Source: Candidatus Endobugula sertula (GTDB lineage: Bacteria; Pseudomonadota; Gammaproteobacteria; Pseudomonadales; Cellvibrionaceae). From it: a stretch of 45,711 nucleotides of DNA. This document shows positions 8,622-17,468 of the stretch, in pieces. Numbering within the stretch: position 1 is the stretch's first letter; every line of letters starts with the position of its first letter. A program made the position numbers and the translations under genes. The notes under the pieces were generated by a model. That model saw only the letters and a list, made by a program, of their open reading frames with translations, made no database searches and was not told the DNA's origin. The stretch lies in the NCBI GenBank assembly GCA_001723645.1, contig MDLC01000026.1, positions 1 through 45,711 on the forward strand. The letters are read 5' to 3'.

Positions 8622-9347
8622 CTACTGATAATCGCCATACTGGTATTGCAAAAGGGCCAAGGCTACCAATGGTGCAGTTTCCGTACGCAAAATACGGGGT
8701 CCTAACGTCAGACCAGAAAACCCCGCATTCCCCAACACATTGAGCTCTGAGGCAGATATAACCACCTTCTGGTCCAACCAATAAAGCCAGAGAAGTCGGT
8801 ATCTTAGTTGACTCATTATTTGATTGAGTATAGGGGTGCAATACTAGTTTCTTGTCAGCGCCCACATTTTCAGCCCATGCCGGCAGTCTTTGGGGCATAG
8901 CAACCTCTGGGATGACAGTACGCTCTGATTGCTCGCACGCATGACCACCTGTTGCCAGTGCAATAATTTTTTGTCAACCTTATCTACAGGTAGTTTCACA
9001 TCCGTATATTCACTCAACAATGGTGTAATCGAGGTCACACCAAGCTCTGTCGCCTTTTGCAAAAGCCAACTCATATTATTACTTTTAATCAAACCCCCCC
9101 CCAATTCAACGCGCAACGGAGATTCTGAGGTTCTATCAACAAACTGTTTCAGTTCAGCACGTACGGTTTTCTTCTCAACTATTGATAGTACTGCCTTAAA
9201 CTCACCACCTTGTCCATTAAACAAAATCAATTCGCACCCCGGCTTCATTCTTAAAACATGGCGAATATGATGGGCCGCCGCCGCTTCCAGCTTAATACTG
9301 GTATGTTGGGAAAGGGGCTGAGGGGTGTAGATTCGAAAAATATGCAT
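8622..9347 (-). pseudogene. rsmE: 16S rRNA m3U1498 methyltransferase RsmE, two frameshifts
   Basis: RsmE methylates U1498 of 16S rRNA with S-adenosylmethionine. All parts of the protein are present but in two frames. Frame A runs from ATG 9345-9347 (MHIFRIYTPQPL) to about 8925, then reads into junk and stops at 8844. Frame B continues from about 8925 to about 8765 (MPQRLPAWAENVGADKK through LALLVGPEGG). Frame A resumes from about 8765 to the stop at 8622 (SASELNVLGNAGFSG, LGPRILRTETAPL). The first shift loses one base or four (the local sequence would allow loss of a GAGC unit). The second gains one base. The SAM-binding knot is split by the second shift. Either this is a recent pseudogene or two sequencing errors. 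The GTG at 9368 is a less likely start. Confidence 0.85.
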
Positions 9348-9451
9348 AGTACTCTTTCGCTGGGCCACTAAACAAACTGTTTTTAGTTTTCTAACTCACT
9401 GTACTAAGCACTGAGAGTGCTTCACCATTACCTGCATTAAAATTTTATCAA

Positions 9452-10306
9452 CTACTTGAAAGCCCTAGAACTCAGACCAAGATTGTCAATAATGCTCTTA
9501 ACTGGCTCAATTTGATTCATGGTATAAAAATGCAACCCTGGAATGCCCTGATCTATTAAGCCTTCACACAGCTCGGTCACTACATCAATACCGAAAGCCA
9601 TCATACTTTCTTGATTATCGCCATAAGCTTCAATGGCTTTGCATAACCAACGAGGAATTTCTGCCCCACAGGTTTCACTGAAACGTACCAGATTTTGCAT
9701 TTTGATAATTGGCATAATGCCTGGGTAAATCGGTTGAGTAATCCCTGCTCGCTGACATTGATCCACAAAAAAGCAATACGCATCTAAATTAAAAAAGTAC
9801 TGTGTAATTGCACTATCTGCACCTGCATCGAATTTACCCTTTAAATAGTGCACATCCGTTGTATAACTAGCTGACTCGGGGTGTATTTCTGGATAAGCGG
9901 CAACTTCCAGATGGAAGTCATTACCAAAGTGTTTACGTATAAACGCAACCAATTGATTAGCATACACCATTTGTGAAGCACTACCCATGCCCGAAGGCAT
10001 ATCACCACGTAGCGCAACGATACGGTTTACACCAGAGTTCTTATAGGCATTAATTAGTGCAATAATAGTTTCTTCAGTATCCCCCCCAAATGACAAATGA
10101 GGCACTGTAGGAAAACCAGCTTCATTGTATTCAATGACTAACGCTTTGGTATTATTACGTGTGGAGCCACCCGCACCATATGTCATGGAGAAAAACTCGG
10201 GGGAGAGTTGATGTAATTGATTGCGAACATGCACAAGCTTTTCTTTACCTGCCTCTGTTCGGGGAGGGAAAAATTCAAAGCTTAAACGAAATTCACTGCT
10301 ATTCAT
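9452..10306 (-). CDS. metF: Methylenetetrahydrofolate reductase MetF
   Basis: MetF reduces 5,10-methylene-THF to 5-methyl-THF, the methyl donor for methionine synthesis, using FAD. The 284-aa length matches the bacterial form (E. coli 296). Recognisable blocks are FEFFPPRTEAG with the catalytic Glu, the loop MTYGAGGSTR, the folate-site sequence VALRGDMP, and the AAYPEIHPES region. It follows ahcY on the same strand with a 79-base gap and precedes rsmE. The start ATG is preceded by AAGGA buried in a perfect hairpin (10310-10326), suggesting translational control. Confidence 0.96.
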   Translation of the reverse strand: MNSSEFRLSFEFFPPRTEAGKEKLVHVRNQLHQLSPEFFSMTYGAGGSTRNNTKALVIEYNEAGFPTVPHLSFGGDTEETIIALINAYKNSGVNRIVALRGDMPSGMGSASQMVYANQLVAFIRKHFGNDFHLEVAAYPEIHPESASYTTDVHYLKGKFDAGADSAITQYFFNLDAYCFFVDQCQRAGITQPIYPGIMPIIKMQNLVRFSETCGAEIPRWLCKAIEAYGDNQESMMAFGIDVVTELCEGLIDQGIPGLHFYTMNQIEPVKSIIDNLGLSSRAFK

Positions 10307-10309
10307 TGT

Positions 10310-10326
10310 GTTATCCTTTGGATAAC
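10310..10326 (-). promoter_or_regulatory. Hairpin covering the metF ribosome-binding site
   Basis: GTTATCC and GGATAAC are perfect 7-bp arms around a 3-base spacer, ending 3 bases before the metF ATG. Read on the minus strand, the AAGGA ribosome site overlaps the spacer and the 3' arm, so folding would hide it. Further upstream (10334-10376) two copies of TTAGATG can compete for one CATCTAA partner, giving two alternative stems. This is a plausible post-transcriptional switch, but no known riboswitch family was recognised. It may equally be an operator. Confidence 0.35.
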
Positions 10327-10385
10327 GTTAAATGTTAGATGGTTTACATCTAATACTTAATTCTTCACATCTAACGTTTTAGTTC

Positions 10386-11789
10386 TTAATATTTATAAGA
10401 CTCTGGCTTAAACGGGCCTTCAACATCAACATTAATATAGTCAGCCTGAGCTTTCGTGAGTTTGGTAACCACTCCATCAAAACCCGCTACCATATCTGCA
10501 GCTACTTCTTCATCCAGCTTCTTCGGTAGGACTCTCAAGTACAGGTTGTCAGCTTTCTCTGCCGCGGGAAGGTCAGCAAACTTGGCCTTGTATAAATATA
10601 TCTGCGCCAATACTTGATTTGCAAAAGAACCATCCATAATACGCGATGGGTGACCTGTTGCATTACCTAAATTCACCAAACGACCTTCAGATAAGACAAT
10701 TAAATGATCCTGTGGATCATCACTGCGCTGAACCTTATGAACCTGCGGTTTAACTTCTTCCCAACTCCAGTTTTCACGCATATAAATGGTATCAATTTCA
10801 TTATCGAAGTGACCGATATTACACACCACCGCACCAGACTTCAGTGCTTGCAACATAAATTTATCACACACATTGGTATTACCCGTTGTAGTCACAATCA
10901 GATCAGTCGAACCTAGTAATTCTTTATTAATGCACTCTGCATTTTCCAAATTCACACCGTTGATATAAGGAGAAGCAACCTCAAAACCATCCATACAAGC
11001 CTGCATTGCACAAATAGGGTCGATCTCCGTTACCTTAACAATCATGCCTTCCTGACGTAGTGAAGCGGCAGAACCTTTACCCACATCACCATAACCAACA
11101 ACCAACGCTTTTTTACCCGATAGCAAGTGGTCAGTACCACGCTTGATGGCATCATTTAAACTGTGGCGACAGCCATACTTGTTGTCATTTTTAGACTTGG
11201 TTACGGAATCATTCACATTAATCGCAGGTACTTTTAGCTCACCATTTTCTAGCATCTCCTGTAAACGGTGTACACCCGTGGTCGTTTCTTCAGAAATACC
11301 GTGGATAGCATCTAACACGTTAGGATACTTTTCATGGCAAAGCTGAGTTAAATCGCCACCATCATCTAAAATGATATTAGCACCCCAGATTCCATCGCTA
11401 TCTTTTTCTGCTTTAATGGTTTGTTCAATACACCACCAGAATTCTTCTTCTGTTTCACCTTTCCAGGCAAAAACCGGAATGCCAGCCGCTGCAATAGCTG
11501 CCGCGGCATGATCTTGCGTAGAAAAAATATTACAGGAAGACCAACGAACTTCCGCGCCTAGATCAATCAGTGTTTCGATCAATACAGCCGTCTGAATCGT
11601 CATATGGATACAACCCATAATTTTTGCACCCGCTAAGGGCTGCTTTGCTTTATATTTCTTACGCAACGCCATTAATGCTGGCATCTCGCCTTCAGCAATT
11701 TCAATTTCTTTACGACCCCAAGCCGCTAATTCAATATCAGCTACTTTGTAGTCGGTAAAGTCTGCTACTACTTGTAGATTCGTGCTCAT
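10386..11789 (-). CDS. ahcY: S-adenosylhomocysteine hydrolase AhcY
   Basis: AhcY splits S-adenosylhomocysteine into homocysteine and adenosine, removing the inhibitor left by methylation reactions. The protein carries the NAD-binding block [12 protein letters not shown], the substrate loop [22 protein letters not shown] and the C-terminal [20 protein letters not shown], which closes the subunit over NAD. The open frame extends to 11846, but I chose ATG 11787-11789 because the protein then begins [19 protein letters not shown] as in relatives, with AGAGG upstream. The product is 467 aa. The extra 19 upstream codons derive from repeat-like intergenic DNA. It lies between metK and metF on the same strand. 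Confidence 0.97.
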   Translation of the reverse strand: MSTNLQVVADFTDYKVADIELAAWGRKEIEIAEGEMPALMALRKKYKAKQPLAGAKIMGCIHMTIQTAVLIETLIDLGAEVRWSSCNIFSTQDHAAAAIAAAGIPVFAWKGETEEEFWWCIEQTIKAEKDSDGIWGANIILDDGGDLTQLCHEKYPNVLDAIHGISEETTTGVHRLQEMLENGELKVPAINVNDSVTKSKNDNKYGCRHSLNDAIKRGTDHLLSGKKALVVGYGDVGKGSAASLRQEGMIVKVTEIDPICAMQACMDGFEVASPYINGVNLENAECINKELLGSTDLIVTTTGNTNVCDKFMLQALKSGAVVCNIGHFDNEIDTIYMRENWSWEEVKPQVHKVQRSDDPQDHLIVLSEGRLVNLGNATGHPSRIMDGSFANQVLAQIYLYKAKFADLPAAEKADNLYLRVLPKKLDEEVAADMVAGFDGVVTKLTKAQADYINVDVEGPFKPESYKY

Positions 11790-11865
11790 TTTTTTAAAAC
11801 CTCTGGTATTTGTGAGACGCCCAACGCGAAATGTAAGACGCCCCAACCGTTATTTGCTTTATTCA

Positions 11866-11883
11866 TCAGGTTATTTAACCTGA
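11866..11883. promoter_or_regulatory. 18-bp palindrome in the ahcY leader
   Basis: TCAGGTTA and TAACCTGA are perfect 8-bp arms around a 2-base centre, 77 bases upstream of the ahcY start. No T-tract follows on the minus strand, so it does not look like a terminator for metK. A dimeric regulator site or a leader hairpin is more likely. It does not match the larger palindrome at 14218-14251. Nearer to ahcY the leader also carries two similar GGGCGTCT-type copies (about 11814-11842). Confidence 0.35.
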
Positions 11884-11980
11884 CATAAAGGTGATCTATT
11901 AATATTTTCGTTTGGTCAACGATTACCGATATAACCCTATTCGCAAGAATGCTGATAAAGTGGTCATTTTTTACCTTTAG

Positions 11981-13135
11981 TTAGAGTGCTGCCTTAAGCA
12001 CATCCACCTTATCCGTTTTTTCCCACGTAAAATTTTCATCGTCACGACCAAAGTGACCATAGGTCGCCGTCGGTTGATAAATAGGGCGCTTAAGATTCAA
12101 CATATCCACCAAACCACCCGCACGCAGGTCAAAGTGCTCACGAACAAGTTCTGATACTTTCTTATCAGGCAATTTACCAGTACCAAAAGTATTGATAGCG
12201 ATTGAAGTCGGTTCTGATACACCAATGGCATAAGATACCTGTATTTCACAACGGTCAGCCAAACCAGCAGCAACAATATTTTTTGCGACATAACGACCCG
12301 CATAAGCCGCTGAACGATCCACTTTTGAAGGGTCCTTACCAGAGAAGGCTCCGCCGCCGTGACGTGCCATACCACCATAGGTATCTACAATAATTTTACG
12401 CCCAGTTAAACCACAGTCACCTACTGGACCACCAATCACAAAATTACCGGTTGGATTAATGTGGAATAACGTATCGGCGTGCAACCATTCCTCTGGCAAT
12501 ACAGGTTCAATAATTTCTGACATAACTGCTTCACGCAAATCACCCAAAGCAATACCTTCATCGTGTTGAGTAGATAAGACGACCGCATCAATCGCTACGG
12601 GCTTGCCATTTTCATAACGCAGAGTCACCTGACTTTTTGCATCTGGGCGTAGCCACTCCAACGTTTTATTTTTACGCACTTCAGCCTGACGCTCAACCAA
12701 ACGGTGAGAATAATAGATAGGTGCTGGCATTAGTACATCCGTTTCATTGGTTGCATAACCAAACATTAGCCCTTGGTCACCTGCTCCCTGATCTTTGTTT
12801 TCGCCCTCGTCAACACCCATTGCAATATCAGTAGACTGCTTACCAATGGCATTTAATACCGCACAAGAGGCACCGTCAAAACCAATACCACTAGAGTCAT
12901 AACCAATATTCAAGACAACATCACGTACTAAATCTTCCAATTCTATATAGGTTGAAGTACGCACTTCACCGGCCAATACCACCATCCCCGTTTTTACTAA
13001 TGTCTCTACCGCAACCCGGGAATTCGGGTCATCTTTTAACATCGCATCAACCACGGCATCAGAAATCTGATCCGCCATTTTATCGGGGTGACCTTCGGAT
13101 ACAGACTCCGACGTAAATACTGAATATTCTGACAT
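11981..13135 (-). CDS. metK: S-adenosylmethionine synthetase MetK
   Basis: MetK makes S-adenosylmethionine from methionine and ATP. The 384-aa length equals E. coli MetK. Signature sequences are [13 protein letters not shown] at the ATP site, [12 protein letters not shown], and the phosphate-binding loop [19 protein letters not shown]. The product begins [19 protein letters not shown], in line with homologues. It follows the SahR-like regulator with an 81-base gap and precedes ahcY, forming the core of a methionine-cycle operon on the minus strand. Confidence 0.98.
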   Translation of the reverse strand: MSEYSVFTSESVSEGHPDKMADQISDAVVDAMLKDDPNSRVAVETLVKTGMVVLAGEVRTSTYIELEDLVRDVVLNIGYDSSGIGFDGASCAVLNAIGKQSTDIAMGVDEGENKDQGAGDQGLMFGYATNETDVLMPAPIYYSHRLVERQAEVRKNKTLEWLRPDAKSQVTLRYENGKPVAIDAVVLSTQHDEGIALGDLREAVMSEIIEPVLPEEWLHADTLFHINPTGNFVIGGPVGDCGLTGRKIIVDTYGGMARHGGGAFSGKDPSKVDRSAAYAGRYVAKNIVAAGLADRCEIQVSYAIGVSEPTSIAINTFGTGKLPDKKVSELVREHFDLRAGGLVDMLNLKRPIYQPTATYGHFGRDDENFTWEKTDKVDVLKAAL

Positions 13136-13216
13136 AGTTAATTTCCTATAGTAAGAGTGTCTTTGTTTTGGAGCAAGATGTCTAATGCGAGAGGTTTGTC
13201 ACAAGCGTTGTACATC

Positions 13217-14194
13217 TCACGTTTTTTTAAACTGCTGCAGTTGAATTTGAAATCCATTCCGCAACGCTAAATAATTGCTATGACCTTGTTTAAGCCCAGC
13301 CAATAACGCCCAATGCTGTAACTCTGCTGGATCAAAGCCTAACCATATATCACCACAAGCCGTTTTCGCCCAATCCTGATCGTGACGGCAAAGATCGGTT
13401 ACGATCAACACACCTCCTGGCTTTAAACTAGTGGCAATATCTATAAAGATATCCGCTGGCGATGAGGTATGATGCAAAACCATATTCATCACGACACAAT
13501 CCGCGATAACATTCCCTCTAGCGAGATAATCCGTATCATCACATATAAAATCGACATTACTAATCGCTTGTTGCCAACAGTGATTTTGAGCCCGTTCTAA
13601 CATGGTTGGAGCATTATCCAAAGCCACCACTTGGTCAAACCGCTTGGACAAAACCACTAGAAATTCACCTGCTCCTGGCCCCACCTCCACCGCAATGGCA
13701 TGGTCTTCAGTCACTGTCTTACATAACACCTCAGCAACAGCCTCACCATACACCGGATATTCTGCAATCAAATCCTGCTGTGCTTTAAACTTATCAGCTT
13801 GCCGGACAAAAAACTGCTGTGAATTCTGCATGCGTTCCCGTTTGACATGCTGCAAACGCTGTAAAACTTCACTAGGAATACCAATCTTATCAACCACCGC
13901 ATACAACTGTTGCTGTAACGAGGCTAAAACCTGTCTGAGATCAAGTAAAGCACGGTGATAAAAAATTGAATTGCCCTCCCTACGTTTTTCTACCAGACCA
14001 GCTTCAGTCAATACTTTCAAATGATGGCTCATTCCTGACTGTCGATGTCCCAAAATCTCACATAGCTCCAATACACCATAAGAGTCCTGAGCCAGTACTC
14101 TTAAAATCTCAAGTCGGAGACCCTCACCCCCCGCCTTATTAAAGGCAGCTAATTCAGCAATAGTCGGCACATGCTCACAGACAAAACTATTCAT
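13217..14194 (-). CDS. ArsR-family regulator fused to SAM-dependent methyltransferase (SahR-like)
   Basis: The N-terminal about 100 residues form an ArsR-type winged helix (LRLEILRVLAQDSYGVLELC, then the recognition helix region HRQSGMSHHLKVLTEAGLV). From about 150 the protein becomes a class I methyltransferase fold with the SAM loop EVGPGAGEFLVVLS and the acidic strand ALDNAPTMLERA. SahR regulators of Proteobacteria are ArsR proteins that respond to S-adenosylhomocysteine and control ahcY, metK and related genes. Some members carry this fused domain, which probably senses the ligand. Location directly upstream of metK-ahcY-metF fits. A 34-bp palindrome lies 24 bases before the start and suggests autoregulation. 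Whether it still methylates anything is unknown. Confidence 0.85.
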   Translation of the reverse strand: MNSFVCEHVPTIAELAAFNKAGGEGLRLEILRVLAQDSYGVLELCEILGHRQSGMSHHLKVLTEAGLVEKRREGNSIFYHRALLDLRQVLASLQQQLYAVVDKIGIPSEVLQRLQHVKRERMQNSQQFFVRQADKFKAQQDLIAEYPVYGEAVAEVLCKTVTEDHAIAVEVGPGAGEFLVVLSKRFDQVVALDNAPTMLERAQNHCWQQAISNVDFICDDTDYLARGNVIADCVVMNMVLHHTSSPADIFIDIATSLKPGGVLIVTDLCRHDQDWAKTACGDIWLGFDPAELQHWALLAGLKQGHSNYLALRNGFQIQLQQFKKT

Positions 14195-14217
14195 AGCCCA
14201 GCACTATAACAAGAACT

Positions 14218-14251
14218 CATATCTATATCAAAATTTTTTGATATAGATATG
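14218..14251. promoter_or_regulatory. 34-bp palindrome, probable SahR operator
   Basis: The arms CATATCTATATCAAAA and TTTTGATATAGATATG are perfect reverse complements around a 2-base centre. The site begins 24 bases upstream of the SahR-like gene and lies in the divergent interval with ftsY (14195-14520). Length and symmetry fit a dimeric, possibly tandem-dimeric, ArsR-type binding site covering the promoter. The rest of the interval shows no gene. A TATGAT -10-like hexamer at 14482-14487 could serve ftsY. Confidence 0.7.
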
Positions 14252-14520
14252 GAATGAAAAATGAGTCTGTCACATTCGCTCTGGGGGGACCCATCGTATG
14301 AGGCAAGCCCTGCGCATCCACTGCCGTATGACTATTTAATTATCCTTTGTCATAATTCATATTCAACCGAAAACCATTCATACCAAAGAAAGTGCGCGAA
14401 ATGAACATAGAGGATCAACTAGTCCACATATTGTTTTGCGTTAGCTATATTAGCGATAAAGTTAAAAACAAACCTTTCGCCTATGATAAAATGTGCTTTT
14501 TTACTCCTTGAACTTCCTAT

Positions 14521-15576
14521 ATGTTTTTTAAACGATCTAAAACCACTACTACTGATAACAGTGATCATAACAAGAGTGCTGAGAAGTCGGAAAAACCTTC
14601 TCCAGGCCTGTTTCAACGTATTAGGCAAGGCTTGTCGAAAACGAGTGATCAGCTTTCAAAGGGTATTGCTAGCCTTGTTTTTGGTAAGCAGCACATCGAC
14701 GATGAGCTGCTGGAGGAGCTGGAAACCCAGCTTTTGCTGGCGGATGTGGGCATTGATGCAACAACAAAAATTATTGGTCAGCTGACGGTGGCTGTTAATC
14801 GTAAGCAATTCAAAGATGGTGATGCTTTGTATAAGTCACTCCAGCAGCAATTACGTGATTTGCTATCCCCTGTTGAACAGCCCCTAAAAATAGATATTCA
14901 CCATTCTATTGGGGAAGATGGGGGGAAAACCCCGGTTGTTATTCTGGTCGTCGGCGTCAATGGTGTCGGCAAAACAACGACCATTGGCAAATTGACCAAG
15001 CGCCTGCAAAATGAGGGAAGGTCTGTCATGTTGGCTGCCGGAGACACCTTTCGTGCAGCCGCAGTTGAACAACTAAAAGTCTGGGGTGAACGCAATAGTG
15101 TCCCTGTTGTTGCTCAACATACAGGAGCAGATAGTGCCTCAGTGATTTTCGATGCTTTGTGTTCTGCCAAGTCCAAAGGTATTGATGTTTTGATTGCTGA
15201 TACGGCAGGCCGACTACATAATAAGGGCCATTTGATGGATGAATTGGCCAAGGTGAAACGCGTAATGGCAAAGCTTGATGCCAAAGCTCCCCATGAAGTG
15301 TTATTGGTGTTAGATGCTGGAACAGGTCAAAATGCTTTATCTCAGACCGAGCATTTTATTGAGGCTGCAGGGGTGACAGGATTGGCTCTGACCAAACTAG
15401 ATGGTACGGCTAAAGGAGGTATTATTTTTGCCTTGAGTGAACGTTTTGTTCTGCCTGTTCGTTATATTGGTGTGGGTGAAGGCATTGATGATTTGCAGCC
15501 CTTTGTGGCGGATGACTTCGTTAATGCACTGTTTTATCGTGAGAATGTGAGCCATGGGAACAACGCAGCTGAATGA
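14521..15576 (+). CDS. ftsY: Signal recognition particle receptor FtsY
   Basis: FtsY is the membrane-associated GTPase that receives ribosome-SRP complexes and hands them to the translocon. The N-terminal stretch is short and charged (about 1-50), much shorter than the acidic domain of E. coli FtsY (497 aa total), giving 351 aa. The helical N domain contains the family motif ETQLLLADVGIDATTKII. The GTPase carries GVNGVGKTTTIGKL, DTFRAAAVEQL, DTAGRLHNKGHL and TKLDGTAKGG. The last four bases overlap ftsE (ATGA), the conserved ftsY-ftsE-ftsX order of Gammaproteobacteria. Confidence 0.97.
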   Translation: MFFKRSKTTTTDNSDHNKSAEKSEKPSPGLFQRIRQGLSKTSDQLSKGIASLVFGKQHIDDELLEELETQLLLADVGIDATTKIIGQLTVAVNRKQFKDGDALYKSLQQQLRDLLSPVEQPLKIDIHHSIGEDGGKTPVVILVVGVNGVGKTTTIGKLTKRLQNEGRSVMLAAGDTFRAAAVEQLKVWGERNSVPVVAQHTGADSASVIFDALCSAKSKGIDVLIADTAGRLHNKGHLMDELAKVKRVMAKLDAKAPHEVLLVLDAGTGQNALSQTEHFIEAAGVTGLALTKLDGTAKGGIIFALSERFVLPVRYIGVGEGIDDLQPFVADDFVNALFYRENVSHGNNAAE

Positions 15577-16241
15577 TCCGGTTCGATAGTGTCAGCAAAC
15601 GTTATAGTGAAGGGTACGATGCACTCAATCAGGTGAGTTTTGAGCTTGATGCTGGAGAAATGGCATTTTTAACAGGCCACTCCGGTGCAGGAAAAAGTAC
15701 GCTATTAAAACTGATTATGCTGATAGAAAGGGTTTCTCGAGGCCAAGTATTTATTGGTAATCGCCCTCTTAACCGTGTGACATCATCACAAATCCCCTAC
15801 CTACGCCGTCAAATTGGTGTCGTGTTTCAAAATCACCACTTATTATTTGACCGTAGTGTCTTTAACAATGTTGCCCTGCCTTTACAAATCTCTGGCATGC
15901 GCCAGCGTGACCAAGCCCGTCGAGTACGTGCGGCTTTAGATAAAGTCGGCTTATTAAATAAGGAACATGATAATCCATTATCGCTATCAGGTGGAGAACA
16001 ACAGCGCATTGGTATTGCTCGTGCTGTTGTTAATAAACCAAGCATTCTATTAGCAGATGAACCAACGGGTAATCTTGATCCTGAGTTATCAGCAGAAATC
16101 ATGCAGCTTTTCCAAGATTTTAATGGCGTAGGAACAACGGTATTAATTGCTACCCATGATATTGCACTGATTCGTCGTATGTCCTATCGCACACTGACTT
16201 TAGAGCAGGGGCGTTTATTGCAAGAGAGGGATGAACAATGA
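15573..16241 (+). CDS. ftsE: Cell-division ATP-binding protein FtsE
   Basis: FtsE is the ATPase of the FtsEX complex, which activates cell-wall hydrolases at the septum rather than transporting a substrate. The 222-aa protein shows Walker A GHSGAGKSTLLKLI, the Q-loop region QIGVVFQNHHLLFDR, signature LSGGEQQRIGIARAV, Walker B LLADEPTGNLD and the switch His in ATHDIALI. Four-base overlaps at both ends (ftsY and ftsX) indicate coupled translation. Confidence 0.97.
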   Translation: MIRFDSVSKRYSEGYDALNQVSFELDAGEMAFLTGHSGAGKSTLLKLIMLIERVSRGQVFIGNRPLNRVTSSQIPYLRRQIGVVFQNHHLLFDRSVFNNVALPLQISGMRQRDQARRVRAALDKVGLLNKEHDNPLSLSGGEQQRIGIARAVVNKPSILLADEPTGNLDPELSAEIMQLFQDFNGVGTTVLIATHDIALIRRMSYRTLTLEQGRLLQERDEQ

Positions 16242-17281
16242 ACCGTCGCGTCAATCATACCGCGACAAAAAAACCAAAGACCAAGCAGGTTGCTGCTACT
16301 AGAACGTCAGCTAAGCTTTTTAAAAACAAAAGCTCTGCAGTTGGTAAGCACTCACAATACTCTATTTTTCAAGCATGGGTTACTCATCATAAATATTCCT
16401 GTGTCAATAGCTTGCAGCGCTTATTACACCCCCCCTGGCAAAGTTTTTTAACCTGGATGGTCGTTGCTATTGCATTAGTCCTTCCTCTTGTCTTGTACTT
16501 AGGGTTAAATCATGCCCAGCAATTGGGTAGTGCGTGGAAAAATAGTGGCCAACTGTCAGCCTTTTTGCTTCACCAAACCAAACCGCTGGCAATCACACAA
16601 TTACAGCAGCGCTTATCAACTTACCCGGAATTACAGCACATTGAACTGATCACCCCAGAACAAGCAAAGCAGGAATTCCAACAACATTCAGGACTGGGTA
16701 ATGTTTTACAATCCTTAGAGAATAATCCCTTACCTGCGGTATTGACGTTGTTACCAGCAGATGACTTTAATAATCCTGAAAGTCTGGAAGCCCTGAAATC
16801 GAAGCTTGAAGCAGAGCCTCTGATCGAGCTTGTGCAGCTGGATATTGCTTGGTTGCAACGCCTTCACCAGATAATGGGATTGGCACAACAACTGGTACTT
16901 GTGCTGGGAGCTTTACTGTCATTGGGAGTATTATTAGTCATTGGCAATACGATACGACTTGCGATTGAAAATCGGCGTCATGAGATTGTTGTGATTAAAA
17001 TGGTGGGAGGAACTGATGGTTTTGTGAGGAGACCTTTTTTATATACGGGTTTTTGGTACGGTATCGGTGGTGGATTATTGGCTTTGATATTATTATTCAT
17101 ATCAGTGCAATGGATCAGTGATTCTTTTCAGCAGTTAGTAGAACTTTATGAAAATAAGTACTCACTCACTTTTTTTAACTTAAAAATACTGGTTCTAGTG
17201 GTATTTGGCTCAGGGTTTATTGGTTGGTCTGGAGCGTGGTTAGCAGTTGAAAAACATTTAAAAGAAATTGAACCCAGTTAA
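16238..17281 (+). CDS. ftsX: Cell-division permease-like protein FtsX
   Basis: FtsX is the membrane partner of FtsE. In this 347-aa protein a long, basic cytoplasmic N-terminus (about 1-70) precedes the first span (about 71-90). A periplasmic domain (about 95-210) follows, the part that binds murein-hydrolase activators such as EnvC in E. coli. Three more spans lie at about 218-240, 265-290 and 310-332, with the loop NTIRLAIENRRHEIVVIKMV typical of the family. It ends the ftsYEX operon. A hairpin followed by a T-tract lies about 90 bases downstream. rpoH, the usual next gene in many relatives, is not there. Confidence 0.94.
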   Translation: MNRRVNHTATKKPKTKQVAATRTSAKLFKNKSSAVGKHSQYSIFQAWVTHHKYSCVNSLQRLLHPPWQSFLTWMVVAIALVLPLVLYLGLNHAQQLGSAWKNSGQLSAFLLHQTKPLAITQLQQRLSTYPELQHIELITPEQAKQEFQQHSGLGNVLQSLENNPLPAVLTLLPADDFNNPESLEALKSKLEAEPLIELVQLDIAWLQRLHQIMGLAQQLVLVLGALLSLGVLLVIGNTIRLAIENRRHEIVVIKMVGGTDGFVRRPFLYTGFWYGIGGGLLALILLFISVQWISDSFQQLVELYENKYSLTFFNLKILVLVVFGSGFIGWSGAWLAVEKHLKEIEPS

Positions 17282-17373
17282 TAGTGAATATCTAGCGTTT
17301 AACGTTGTTATATTGTTCAATTAAATCTCACCGTACTTTTTTCTACCATCGCAATAAGATGCTGATTGGGATA

Positions 17374-17418
17374 TCAAACTGATCACTGGTTTCTTCAAAT
17401 GTCAGTTTGAATTTTTTG
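17374..17418 (+). terminator. Rho-independent terminator after ftsX
   Basis: TCAAACTGA (17374-17382) pairs perfectly with TCAGTTTGA (17402-17410), closing a loop of 19 bases. A run of six T residues follows almost directly. The T-tract is on the plus strand, so it terminates the ftsYEX transcript. comF, which converges from the other side, gets no T-tract from it. Confidence 0.7.
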
Positions 17419-17468
17419 TGTGACAAACACTGTTTGGCTGAATTTCAGGGGATATGTCATCGGCTGTA

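Noticed and set aside
10307-11985. SAH or SAM riboswitch before ahcY or metF
   Set aside because: The conserved cores of known classes could not be found in either leader by eye.
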